Assembly: GCF_022878925.1 (NCBI RefSeq)
Contig: NZ_CP084629.1
Location: 248,001-312,000 of the forward strand
Direction: 5' to 3'
Length of the DNA: 64,000 bases
DNA from: Caballeronia sp. TF1N1
GTDB lineage: Bacteria; Pseudomonadota; Gammaproteobacteria; Burkholderiales; Burkholderiaceae
Below the pieces are notes generated by a model that saw nothing but the letters and a program-made list of their open reading frames with translations, ran no database searches and was not told the DNA's origin. The translations under genes and the position numbers were made by a program. The number at the start of each line of letters is the position of its first letter. The stretch's first letter is position 1. Below are positions 7,940 through 16,240 of this stretch, piece after piece.

Positions 7940-9010
7940 GATTTTGACTTTTTGGTCTGTGCGCATTGCGCTGTGCTTTTTTCTGGCCACTTGAGGTTTC
8001 GTGATCGCATCTGACGGCGATCATCGAAACCTCAGGGCCAGCCCCGTAGCACCGTTAGCCGCTTGTTCGATTCCCGTTCGCGACTATTTACCGTGCTTTG
8101 TCATACATAAGCGAGAGGCGTGCCAGGAGCCCTCAATCCTCATACCAGCAAGGGGTCAGCCGGAATGTGCCGGGCCATACGAAGTGCGGGCGATGAAAAA
8201 TGATTCAGTTTCGAACACGTTAAATCGCCGCTTAATGATCCTGCTTACATTTCAAGCGTCTTTCAGTGTTTCTCGAATACCGGTTTTAGCGTTTGCGCGC
8301 CTTTATCGGCCAGTGGTGCTTTTTTAATGGCAATGTTTTTGAGCCCGTTAAAGACTTGCTTCAAAATTGTTGCAGTGCTGCACGATAGATGCGCGCTGAA
8401 ACCAAGATAGGGAAGAACTAGACTGCAGAACGCCCCGCCGAGGCAGGCGGTGCAAGCAGTTGCGGCATCTCGGCGGCCCGAGCGCCTTGAGGAGAAGGGA
8501 TGACAAAACCCGGCCAAAATTGTTGCATTGCAGATACCCGCTCTCGTTTTCGCCTGCCGACAACCTTTTGTGAAGAACCGCCGAATCACATCTGGATTCA
8601 AGTTTTGCGGAAACAATTCCGCCTCACGGGTGGTAACTCTGTCGTTTTTATACATCAGGCGAAAGAAATTTTTACGGAACATTTTGCCGAAAGTGACTTT
8701 TTCAACGATCAAAGGCCTGAGCAGCTTTTTCTTTAACCAGCGGAAATATTTACGATTGATCAGACTAGAAGCGTCACTGGTGGACCTATATTCCGTCCAT
8801 GCGAGAAGATTCTTTCGCCGGATAGGACGCCAATAAAGTATTTATCTTCTCTCCATAAACGTTTGCCTACTCAAAATAGTCCGATCGCAAAGGTTTGCCT
8901 CTGTAACATTGTGTTGCATGGCAAATAGAATCGCCTCACAATCGGTTCCGTGCTATGAAACAACTGATGTTTCCGACACTCCCCGTCACAGTCAACTTCG
9001 GTCCAACACC
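7940..9010. other. Gene-poor, relatively AT-rich intergenic region upstream of flhD
   Basis: About 1.07 kb with no convincing gene. Base composition between about 8200 and 8910 is clearly more AT-rich than the flanks, and short open frames in several phases resemble no family I know. One 78-codon frame at 8500-8736 has a fair AGGAG site before its ATG but an unconvincing sequence. A 16-base element, AAAATTGTTGCA[G/T]TGC, occurs twice (8363-8378 and 8516-8531). The stretch may be a long regulatory region for flhDC, a decayed acquired segment, or hold a small RNA; I cannot decide. Confidence 0.45.
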
Positions 9011-9313
9011 ATGACGCACGACAGCCAAACCCTCGATTCGATTCGTGAATTGAACCTGTCTTATCTGCTGCTTGCGCAGCGTGTGCTGACCGACGACCGG
9101 GACGCGGCGCAGGCTCATCTCGGCCTGTCCGCCGAAATGGCTCAAACGCTGACGCAGTTGTCGCCCGATCAGACAGTGCGGCTGGCTTCGTCGTCGCAAC
9201 TGCTGTGCTTCTTCCGCCTTGGCGGCGATGCGCTGCTCACAGGCCTCGCCAGTCTCACGGAACGCGCGCAAAGCGCTTCTGCCGCATCCAACGCATCGCT
9301 TCTGGTGGCCTGA
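9011..9313 (+). CDS. flhD: Flagellar master regulator subunit FlhD
   Basis: A 100-residue FlhD protein, normal length. The N-terminal segment LDSIRELNLSYLLLAQRVL and the following helices match FlhD across proteobacteria. FlhD forms the FlhD4C2 activator of class II flagellar genes with FlhC. The ATG at 9011 is chosen because FlhD proteins begin close to this point; an upstream in-frame start at 8909 adds unrelated residues. flhC follows two bases after its stop, with its ribosome site inside flhD. No flagellar, motility or chemotaxis gene is present in the rest of the window, so this is an orphan pair, perhaps a second copy. Confidence 0.9.
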   Translation: MTHDSQTLDSIRELNLSYLLLAQRVLTDDRDAAQAHLGLSAEMAQTLTQLSPDQTVRLASSSQLLCFFRLGGDALLTGLASLTERAQSASAASNASLLVA

Positions 9314-9315
9314 AC

Positions 9316-9897
9316 ATGAGCACGACTGCATCGACGAAGAGTCTCGCCGACGACGCCAGCCAGGTGCTGCGCGCGGTTACGCTGATCAAACTCGGCGCAC
9401 GCATGCAAGTGCTCGAGTCGGAGTTTCCGAAGCTCTCGCGCGACCGTCTCATTCGCCTCTATCGCGAAGTGAAGGGTGCTTCACCGCCCAAGGGCATGCT
9501 GCCCTTCTCCGCCGACTGGTATCTGACATGGGGGCCGAACATCCATGCATCCATGTTCGCCAATGTCTATGCGTTTCTCGAAGCCAACAGCCGCGAACTC
9601 GACCGCGTCGATCTCTTGAGCCGCGCCTATGGTCTTTATGCCGAGCATTTCACGATGCAAGGCGAGCCGCTGCAAATGGACCTGACGCGCGCATGGACGC
9701 TGGTGCGCTTCAAGGAAGCCGGCATGCTGCGCCTCGCGGGCTGCAAGCGCTGCCACGGCAAGTTCGTGGCGCACTCGCAGGACATCACGACCGGCATGGT
9801 CTGCGGAATCTGCCAGCCGCCGTCGCGTGCAGGCAAGACCAAGGCCGCGAAGGCCGCGCGCGAAGAAAGCGCCGCGTTGCAGGCGCGTGCCGCATAA
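9316..9897 (+). CDS. flhC: Flagellar master regulator subunit FlhC
   Basis: A 193-residue FlhC, the DNA-contacting and zinc-binding partner of FlhD. It contains the family segments LIKLGARMQVLESEFPKLSR, SPPKGMLPFSADWYLTW and LTRAWTLVRF, and the zinc ligands as two Cys-x2-Cys pairs (CKRC and CGIC) near residues 139-163. The last 25 residues are rich in alanine, lysine and glutamate. The start at 9316 lies just after the flhD stop with GGTGG upstream. A LysR gene starts 107 bases downstream and may be unrelated. Intact zinc ligands argue for a functional protein rather than a remnant. Confidence 0.92.
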   Translation: MSTTASTKSLADDASQVLRAVTLIKLGARMQVLESEFPKLSRDRLIRLYREVKGASPPKGMLPFSADWYLTWGPNIHASMFANVYAFLEANSRELDRVDLLSRAYGLYAEHFTMQGEPLQMDLTRAWTLVRFKEAGMLRLAGCKRCHGKFVAHSQDITTGMVCGICQPPSRAGKTKAAKAAREESAALQARAA

Positions 9898-10004
9898 CAC
9901 CAAGCCTTCTTCCAAGGTCATTCGCATCGCAGTTCCTCGGGCAAAGTGAGAGACTTCTTCGTGTCTCTCACCGCTCACATGGCCGTCTCACGCCAGACCA
10001 ACAC

Positions 10005-10901
10005 ATGGAACTGCGCCATCTTCGTTACTTCATTGCCGTTGCCGAATTGCGCAGCGTGCGCGCCGCGTCCGAGCATCTGCATGTCACGCAGCCCGCCATT
10101 TCCCGGCAGATTCAAGATCTCGAACAGACCATCGGCGCGACGCTTTTCGAACGCACGCCGCGCGGCCTGAAGCTGACCGCTGCCGGCATTGCCTATCTCT
10201 CCGAAGCACGCGCGATCCTCGCCCATGTCGATGCCGCGAATCGGCTCGCGCATCGCATTGCATCGGGCGAACAAGGACGTTTGCGTGTGGGCTTCGTCGA
10301 GAACGCGTCGTGGAGCGGTCTCGTGCTGTCCGCGCTCAACGCGTTTCAGCAGAACGCTCGCGACATAGCGCTCGAATTGCAGCCGATGAACACGCCCGAG
10401 CAACTCGATGCCATCGCCGCCGAACGGCTCGAAGGCGGCTTTTGTTACCGCTTCGGCGCGCTGCCCGATGGCTTCGCCAGCATCCGGCTGCTCGAACAGA
10501 ACGTGGTGCTTGCGGTGCCCGAGCAATGTCCGCTCGCCGCGCAAGCCAGGGTGCGTGCAAGCGAGCTTGCTGCGCTGCCGTTCATCGCGTTTCCGCGACA
10601 CGTCTATGCGGCCTACTATGACCGCCTCATCTCCGCGTGCGCCGAGCGCGGTCTCACGCTGAATATTCGCCAGGAAGCCTCCACCGAAACCGCGATTCTC
10701 TCGCTCGTGGCGGCAGGCGTCGGCGCGGCGCTCGTAAATGCGGCCAATCGCGAACGTCCGCCCGCACGCGTGCGCTTCGTCGAAGTGGAGGACCTGTCGG
10801 TGCCGTTGCCGCTCGAATTCTGCTTTCTTGCGCAGCACGGCAGCGCGGCATTGCAACGCTTCATCGAACTGCTCGAAGCGCAAAAGCACCCTGAAGCGTG
10901 A
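10005..10901 (+). CDS. LysR-family transcriptional regulator
   Basis: A 298-residue LysR regulator: N-terminal helix-turn-helix (MELRHLRYFIAVAELRSVRA, then HVTQPAISRQIQDLE) and a periplasmic-binding-protein-like effector domain (about 90-290). The start at 10005 matches the invariant MELRHLRYF N-terminus; a much longer reading back into flhC is an overlapping frame. It is encoded in the same direction as, and 97 bases before, the deacylase-MFS-hydrolase genes, which it probably regulates. The effector is unknown. Confidence 0.9.
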   Translation: MELRHLRYFIAVAELRSVRAASEHLHVTQPAISRQIQDLEQTIGATLFERTPRGLKLTAAGIAYLSEARAILAHVDAANRLAHRIASGEQGRLRVGFVENASWSGLVLSALNAFQQNARDIALELQPMNTPEQLDAIAAERLEGGFCYRFGALPDGFASIRLLEQNVVLAVPEQCPLAAQARVRASELAALPFIAFPRHVYAAYYDRLISACAERGLTLNIRQEASTETAILSLVAAGVGAALVNAANRERPPARVRFVEVEDLSVPLPLEFCFLAQHGSAALQRFIELLEAQKHPEA

Positions 10902-10998
10902 TGCCCTGAAGGCATCGCCCGCTGCAGAAAACGGCATTGGCCAGCGGATATTTCGTCGGCAATAGTGGATACGAACCTACTCGATTCGAGATCCGCTC

Positions 10999-12012
10999 AT
11001 GTCCACTACAGCCTCGCTCATTGCAACCGATATCGACTACGAACGCCACGGTTTTCAGACCGGCACACTGCGTCTACCGTGGTCGCATGACCGTTCCGCA
11101 TACGGTCATATTCCCATTCCGCTCGCCGTCCTGAACGCGGGCGACGGCCCCACGGTGCTTCTTACCGGCGGCAATCACGGCGACGAATACGAAGGCCCCG
11201 TCGCGCTGATGAAGCTCATGCAGCGCATGCCATCGCTTTCGATTCGAGGTCGTCTCATCGTCATACCGGGGCTGAATTTTCCGGCGTTCGTGAATGGCTC
11301 GCGCACATCGCCTATCGACGGCGGCAATCTCAACCGGCTCTTCCCCGGCTCACGTCACGGCAAGCAGACCGAGATGATTGCGCATTATGTCGAGACAGAA
11401 CTGCTGCCGCGCGCCGATGTCGTCATCGACCTGCACGCGGGCGGCGCGAGCTTCGAACATGCGCCGACACTGCTTGCATCGCCGCCATCGGGCGATGCCG
11501 CACGTCGCGCGCGCTATCTCGATCTAGTGCGCGCGTTTGGCGCGCCCTACACCATGATCATGGATCTGCTCGGCGAGGATCGCACCTTCGCAGCCGCGGC
11601 CGAACGCCACGACACGCTCTTCCTATGCGGCGAATTCGGCGGCCATGCCGGCTGCGACGCGGCGAATCTCGCTATCGTCGAAAGCGGTTTGCAGCGCGTG
11701 CTGCATCGCCTCGATGTATTGCACGATGCCGCGCACGATGCGCCGCCCAGGACGCGTTATTTACGCGTGGAAGGCACGCAGCATTACGTGTATGCGCCGC
11801 ATGCGGGCGTATTCGAACCCGCCTTCGCCTTGAACGACGAAGTGCGCTCGGGTCAGCTCGCGGGCCGTCTCTTCGATCCACAAGAACCGTGGCGCGCGCC
11901 GCGCGAAATCGCATTTCGTGGCGATGGTCGCGTGATGTGTGCGCGCACCTTTGCCCGCGTCGAAGCTGGCGATTGCATTGCGCTTCTTGCCGCCGAAGCA
12001 TCCCTCGACTGA
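10999..12012 (+). CDS. Succinylglutamate desuccinylase/aspartoacylase family zinc deacylase (DoeB-like)
   Basis: A 337-residue zinc-dependent amidohydrolase of the AstE/AspA family (M14-like fold). The zinc ligands are visible as His60 and Glu63 in GGNHGDEYEG and His146 in VVIDLHAGG; NLNRLFPGS (110-118) is the conserved substrate-site loop. It resembles the DoeB subgroup that removes acetyl from N2-acetyl-diaminobutyrate in ectoine catabolism, but no other ectoine gene is nearby, so another N-acyl amino acid or amide is likely. The MFS gene starts 17 bases downstream. Likely cytoplasmic, acting on a compound imported by that transporter. Confidence 0.82.
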   Translation: MSTTASLIATDIDYERHGFQTGTLRLPWSHDRSAYGHIPIPLAVLNAGDGPTVLLTGGNHGDEYEGPVALMKLMQRMPSLSIRGRLIVIPGLNFPAFVNGSRTSPIDGGNLNRLFPGSRHGKQTEMIAHYVETELLPRADVVIDLHAGGASFEHAPTLLASPPSGDAARRARYLDLVRAFGAPYTMIMDLLGEDRTFAAAAERHDTLFLCGEFGGHAGCDAANLAIVESGLQRVLHRLDVLHDAAHDAPPRTRYLRVEGTQHYVYAPHAGVFEPAFALNDEVRSGQLAGRLFDPQEPWRAPREIAFRGDGRVMCARTFARVEAGDCIALLAAEASLD

Positions 12013-12029
12013 TTTCAAGGAGCATTCGC

Positions 12030-13388
12030 ATGAGCGCTCATCCGCTTGCGTCGGCTTCTAACGCCGATGCCCCGCTCGACGTCCGTCATCCGCTGTACGT
12101 CGTGCTGTTGTTCTTCACGTGCTTCGCGTTTTCGTATCTGGACCGTCAGATCGTCAGCATTCTCGTGCAGCCGATCAAGCTCACGCTCGGCATCACCGAT
12201 ACTCAAATCGGACTGCTGCAAGGCTTCTCGTTCACCATGTGCTATGCGACTGCGGGTGTGTTCGTCGCGCGTCTCGTGGATCGCGCTAATCGCGTCAGGC
12301 TGATCGCCCTATGCGTCGCGATCTGGGCCATTTCCACGGCTCTTTGCGGCTTCGCGACGAGCTTCACGGAACTGCTGTTCGCGCGCGCGGGAACAGCCAT
12401 CGCGGAAGCGGCGCTGAGTCCTGCGGCGCTCTCCATCTTCAGCGATATCTTCGCGCCGCGTAAGGTCGCGCGAGCGAGCAGCGTCTTCATGCTGGGACCG
12501 TATATCGGCGGCGGGCTTGCACTCTTCGGCGGCGGCATGCTGCTATCCGCCGCTGGCGGCGACGTGAGTACATGGCTCGCCGCGCATGGCTTTCAGCCGT
12601 GGCAAGCGGTTTTCGTGCTCGTCGGATCACCAGGACTCGTGCTGGCAGCACTCGTTGCCTTGACGATCCGCGAGCCGGCAAGACGCGAAGCCACGACTGC
12701 CAGCATCGCCAATACAGATTTTGATGAAGCCCTGCCCTCGCTACGCGAAGTGCTCGCCGAACTGTTCGTGCGCAATCGCTTCTGCGCACCGTACTTTGCC
12801 GCTTATGTCGCGCTCATCACGCTGTTCTATTCGCATGCCGCGTGGTTTCCCACCTTGCTCATGCGGCACTTTCATCTTGCGCCCGCCATGGTCGGAAAGA
12901 TGGCCGCGCCTGCATACATGACCGGCGGCATGATGGGCGTGGCGCTTGCTGGCATGCTCGCCGCGCGCGTCACCGACGAACGCACGCTACACAAAGTCCT
13001 CATGCTGTCGACATGCGCCGTGACCGCGCTGGTGCCCGCCGCCATCGCCATGCCGCTCGTGACCAACAGCACGCTCGCGATCTTGCTCTACGGCGCATGC
13101 GCGCTCGCCGCGAGCATTGCGATGGCGCTCGCCCCTGTGCCGCTGCAAATCGCCGTGCCTAATCGCATGCGCGGCCGTTCGATCGCGCTGCTCGTCTTCA
13201 TGACCAATGCGATAAGCGGCGGCGTCGGTCCGCTCGCGGTAGGCTACCTCAACGAGCATCTCGCGGGTGCGCATGCCGGCTTAGGCACGGCGCTCGCCAT
13301 CGTCGGCGGTGTATCCGCGCTTGCGAGCGCCCTGCTTTACGCATTGGCGACGACGCGCATTGCATCGACTACGAGGAAGAACGCATGA
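12030..13388 (+). CDS. Major facilitator superfamily transporter
   Basis: A 452-residue MFS permease with about 12 predicted helices; the first contains FTCFAFSYLDRQIVSILVQPI, the YxDR signature common in spinster-like and ACS-type (anion:cation) symporters. A soluble loop rich in charged residues (about 215-250) separates the two halves. AAGGAG lies eight bases before the ATG. The gene follows the deacylase by 17 bases and overlaps the hydrolase by four bases (ATGA), so the three are co-transcribed and probably form a small uptake and hydrolysis pathway. Substrate not readable from sequence. Confidence 0.87.
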   Translation: MSAHPLASASNADAPLDVRHPLYVVLLFFTCFAFSYLDRQIVSILVQPIKLTLGITDTQIGLLQGFSFTMCYATAGVFVARLVDRANRVRLIALCVAIWAISTALCGFATSFTELLFARAGTAIAEAALSPAALSIFSDIFAPRKVARASSVFMLGPYIGGGLALFGGGMLLSAAGGDVSTWLAAHGFQPWQAVFVLVGSPGLVLAALVALTIREPARREATTASIANTDFDEALPSLREVLAELFVRNRFCAPYFAAYVALITLFYSHAAWFPTLLMRHFHLAPAMVGKMAAPAYMTGGMMGVALAGMLAARVTDERTLHKVLMLSTCAVTALVPAAIAMPLVTNSTLAILLYGACALAASIAMALAPVPLQIAVPNRMRGRSIALLVFMTNAISGGVGPLAVGYLNEHLAGAHAGLGTALAIVGGVSALASALLYALATTRIASTTRKNA

Positions 13389-14239
13389 ACACAGCGCTCG
13401 ACTGGCGTCTTAATGAAATGCGGGTCACGCGTATCGACGAAACGGAATTTTCGTTAAAGGCCGACGTGCTGTTTCCCAACGAGAATTTGGCGAGCATCGG
13501 TTCGGACAATCAGCAAGTGACGCTACGCACACATCTATGGGTCGTCGAGATCGACGGGCTGACGCTCGTGGTGGATACGGGCATCGGCAACGGAAAGCCA
13601 AGACCCTTCAGTGCGCTATTCGACCGGCTCGACAACCCTGTGCTGCAGCGTTTCGAAGCGGCGGGCTTCGACCGGCATCGCGTGGACTATGTGCTGCTCA
13701 CGCATTTGCATGTCGATCACGTCGGTTGGAATACGCATTGGGAGAACGGGCGCTGGACGCCTGTGTTTCCCAACGCGACTCATGTATTCGGCGAACGTGA
13801 GCGCGCGTTCTTCGACACGCCCGCGGGCGCACCGCGACGCATGGTGTTCGATGACAGCGTTGCGCCTTTGATCGATGCGGGCATCGCGCTTACCGTGCCG
13901 GACGAAGGCGCAATCCTTCGCGAAGGCATCCGGTTTTGGCCAACCTTCGGGCATAGCGCGGGACACATGGCGATAGAGATAACGTCCGGCAACGAGCGTG
14001 CGCTCTTCTCGGGCGATGTCATGCATAGCCCGTTGCAAGTTTCAAGACCGCAGTTCGGTTCGACCTTCTGCCTTCGACCTGATCTCGCACGCGCTTCGCG
14101 CGAATGGCTCTTGAACCATGCAGCCGAGACGAATGCAACGGTCTTTCCCGCGCATTTCCCGATGACCTCAGCAGGCAAGGTGCAGCGCATCGGCGATGAA
14201 TTCGCCTGGCGCTATCTTGCGTACAACGCGAGCCATTGA
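13385..14239 (+). CDS. Metallo-beta-lactamase-fold hydrolase (lactonase-like)
   Basis: A 284-residue MBL-fold hydrolase. The HxHxDH zinc motif is present as HLHVDH (107-112), with later ligands in TFGHSAGHM, FSGDVMH and the terminal FPAHFP. This spacing matches the AHL-lactonase-like and related ester/lactone hydrolase group. Translation is probably coupled to the transporter through a four-base stop/start overlap. With the zinc deacylase upstream it suggests a pathway that opens a lactone or ester and removes an acyl group; the natural substrate is unknown. No signal peptide is evident, so it should act in the cytoplasm. Confidence 0.85.
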   Translation: MNTALDWRLNEMRVTRIDETEFSLKADVLFPNENLASIGSDNQQVTLRTHLWVVEIDGLTLVVDTGIGNGKPRPFSALFDRLDNPVLQRFEAAGFDRHRVDYVLLTHLHVDHVGWNTHWENGRWTPVFPNATHVFGERERAFFDTPAGAPRRMVFDDSVAPLIDAGIALTVPDEGAILREGIRFWPTFGHSAGHMAIEITSGNERALFSGDVMHSPLQVSRPQFGSTFCLRPDLARASREWLLNHAAETNATVFPAHFPMTSAGKVQRIGDEFAWRYLAYNASH

Positions 14240-14271
14240 GCTTGCGCTAAAGCGTCGTCATGCCCATGCCT

Positions 14272-14304
14272 TGCGGATACGCTTCGTATCACAGCGTATC
14301 CGCA
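14272..14304. repeat. 12-bp perfect inverted repeat
   Basis: TGCGGATACGCT (14272-14283) and AGCGTATCCGCA (14293-14304) are exact inverted copies with a nine-base loop, located 32 bases after the hydrolase stop and 95 bases before the redoxin start. There is no following T-run, so it is either a Rho-independent-like stem of weak type or an operator dyad for the redoxin gene. Confidence 0.5.
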
Positions 14305-14398
14305 TCCTGAAGCGACACACGCCGATTCATAACCACCACAAGCGAGATACACCGCCGCGATCCAATACGACCTGCAATCGACTCCAAAGGAGTAAATC

Positions 14399-14962
14399 AT
14401 GTTCAGTCGTTTCAGGATCGCCGCTGTTGCAGCGGGCATCGCGGGCAGCGCGGCGTTCGCGGTCTTCGCATCCGCTCATGTCTCGTTGCCCGCTACCGCA
14501 ACCGTAGCGAACGGTGCAAACGCGCCGGACTTCAAGGGTATCGACAACTGGTTCAACAGCGCGCCGCTCGATCTTAAGCAACTGCGCGGCAAGGTGGTGC
14601 TCGTCGAGTTCTGGACTTTCGACTGCATCAATTGCGCTCACACGCTGCCCTACGTGAAAGACTTGCATGCGCGCTATCGCGACAAAGGGCTCGTCGTGGT
14701 GGGCGTGCATTCGCCCGAGTATGGCTTCGAACGCGATACGGGCAATCTCAGGAAAGCCATCGTTCGCAATGGCATTGAATACCCCGTTGCGCAAGACAAC
14801 GAGTTCGCGACGTGGCGAGCCTATGGGAATCGATACTGGCCAGCTTTCTATCTCATCGATCAGAACGGCAAACTCGTCTATAGCCACTTCGGCGAAGGTC
14901 AATACGCGCAGACCGAGCAAAAGATTCGCGCACTGCTCGCACGTGACGACAAAGCGAAGTAA
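14399..14962 (+). CDS. Exported TlpA/DipZ-type thioredoxin-like protein
   Basis: A 187-residue redoxin with a signal peptide or anchor (residues 1-27) and a thioredoxin-fold domain of the AhpC/TSA-Redoxin type. The active site is Cys76-Ile-Asn-Cys79 in EFWTFDCINCAHTLP, the form found in the periplasmic domain of DipZ-like proteins, and the cis-proline loop is RYWPAFYLID. It should act as a periplasmic thiol-disulfide protein. No CcdA/DsbD-like membrane electron donor is adjacent. AAAGGAG precedes the ATG. It starts a same-direction run leading through a DUF4148 gene to the ECF sigma locus, so it may protect or be regulated with that system. Confidence 0.87.
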   Translation: MFSRFRIAAVAAGIAGSAAFAVFASAHVSLPATATVANGANAPDFKGIDNWFNSAPLDLKQLRGKVVLVEFWTFDCINCAHTLPYVKDLHARYRDKGLVVVGVHSPEYGFERDTGNLRKAIVRNGIEYPVAQDNEFATWRAYGNRYWPAFYLIDQNGKLVYSHFGEGQYAQTEQKIRALLARDDKAK

Positions 14963-15072
14963 CCAACCCTCAGTCAGCAAGCACGTTCATGCCGAAAATT
15001 CTCGGGAATAGATTCGCCGCAACGGTTGTTTGTCTACATGCAAGCCCATTAAACACGCTCAAGGAGCCGAAC

Positions 15073-15390
15073 ATGAACCTCGTCAAACTCGCCGCTGTAT
15101 CCGCCGCACTCGTCCTCTCCTCAGGCGCTTTCGCGCAGAGCCTCACACGCGCCGAAGTCCGCGCACAACTCGTTCAGGCGGAGCAAAACGGCTCGCGACT
15201 CGTGGTCGATGCCTCGTATCCCGACGTCAGCCCGATCTATCAGAACCAGGTTGCGCATGCAAAGTCGGCAGATACGACCTCATACGGCGGCGCCGCGTCC
15301 ACGAGAGACTCGGGCAACGCACGCATGAACATGAGCGCCTCGCAATGCGTGGGGCCCTACAGCTTCTGCCATATCTACGCCGGTTCCTGA
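15073..15390 (+). CDS. Small exported DUF4148-family protein
   Basis: A 105-residue secreted protein with a clear signal peptide (MNLVKLAAVSAALVLSSGAFA, cleavage before QSLTRAEV). The mature start SLTRAEVRAQLVQAEQ is the DUF4148 signature, common and often multicopy in Burkholderia relatives; function unknown. Two cysteines (QCVGPYSFC) near the C-terminus could form a disulfide in the periplasm. AAGGAG precedes the ATG at 15073; an earlier in-frame start at 14989 gives no signal peptide. A GGAATA/TGTTTG element lies 41-69 bases upstream and may be a promoter of the nearby ECF sigma factor. Confidence 0.8.
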   Translation: MNLVKLAAVSAALVLSSGAFAQSLTRAEVRAQLVQAEQNGSRLVVDASYPDVSPIYQNQVAHAKSADTTSYGGAASTRDSGNARMNMSASQCVGPYSFCHIYAGS

Positions 15391-15501
15391 TGGCCGCAAG
15401 CTCGCCCGCCGCTGCATTCAAAAATATTTCGCGTCTTGCGGAATAAACGCGGCGTGGCGCTGTTTGCGTCATTGACCCGATCTTCGAACAGGCCCGCAAT
15501 C

Positions 15502-16197
15502 GTGAATCCGCCCTCTGAAATGCGTCTATCCGAAGCCGATGTTCAGGCTTTCGCGGACGGCGTGCTCGCGTCGGAAAGGACGGAGCGCTTGCACGCCTAT
15601 CTGGCGCGGCGGCCGGACGAAGCACGCAGAGTCGTGTTTTACGATCGACTGAACGTGCAACTGCGTTCGATGTACGACGTCAGCCACGCTCAACCAGCAT
15701 CGCGCCGTCCCACGATCGACCTGCGCTTCCGGTTACTCGCGGCGATCCTGGCGTGTTTCGCGCTCATGATCTCGGCGATCTGGGTCACCGTGCGCGTCCC
15801 TGATGAGGCGCTCGAACGCGCAGCCGTCGAAGCACTATCGATAGATGCACCGACAGCGACAACGCCCGTTCCCGCCGCTGCCGCGCCCGATCTTTCGTCG
15901 CTTGGATTTCGCGCTACCTGCATACGCAACGTGACGCTCGGCGCTTTCTCGACCGTCAGCGTCATCACGTATCGCAACGCTTTAAATGAACCGCTCGTCC
16001 TGCTCTCGATGCGCGCACCCGCGGCATCCATGCGAACGCCGTGGCAGGCGCATAGAATCGATGCGGCGCGCCTTCTCGAATGGACCTCGACCGCTGGCGT
16101 GCGCACAGTGGTGGGCGCTAGAGCGGGTACGCAAGGACTGATGCGCGCGGCCGACTTGCTGGCGAAGCAACAGAACATGCAAGGGAATGCCTCGTGA
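15502..16197 (+). CDS. Anti-sigma-factor-like membrane protein (first of two)
   Basis: About 231 residues with one transmembrane helix (about 77-97) separating a short cytoplasmic N-terminus from a periplasmic tail. The N-terminal part, LSEADVQAFADGVLASERTE, is clearly related to the N-terminus of the anti-sigma protein encoded after the sigma gene (VSEDEIQAYVDGVIAEHRRE), so the two are paralogues. No zinc-binding HxxxCxxC motif is present. The start is uncertain: GTG at 15502 is chosen, with TTG 15436 and ATG 15520 as alternatives, none with a strong ribosome site. It ends 43 bases before the sigma factor gene and is probably co-transcribed. Confidence 0.68.
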   Translation: MNPPSEMRLSEADVQAFADGVLASERTERLHAYLARRPDEARRVVFYDRLNVQLRSMYDVSHAQPASRRPTIDLRFRLLAAILACFALMISAIWVTVRVPDEALERAAVEALSIDAPTATTPVPAAAAPDLSSLGFRATCIRNVTLGAFSTVSVITYRNALNEPLVLLSMRAPAASMRTPWQAHRIDAARLLEWTSTAGVRTVVGARAGTQGLMRAADLLAKQQNMQGNAS

Positions 16198-16240
16198 ACG
16201 CCCGCGTCACCAATCGAACCGCCCGCTGCAAGGAGCCGCA

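Noticed and set aside
8060..8120. tRNA-like GTTCGATTCCC
   Set aside because: Only a T-loop-like string is present; there is no acceptor or anticodon stem around it.
8263..8712. 149-codon minus-strand frame in the AT-rich region
   Set aside because: Starts and composition do not resemble a gene and it overlaps other equally poor frames.
8500..8736. Possible 78-residue gene with an AGGAG site
   Set aside because: The ribosome site is fair but the protein has odd composition and no known likeness; kept only as part of the AT-rich region.
9219..9990. Long plus-strand frame leading into the LysR gene
   Set aside because: It overlaps flhC in another frame and has no family pattern; the real gene starts at the conserved MELRHLRYF at 10005.
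10900..10916. GATGCC/GGCATC stem after the LysR gene
   Set aside because: Six-base stem without a T-run; too weak to support a terminator.
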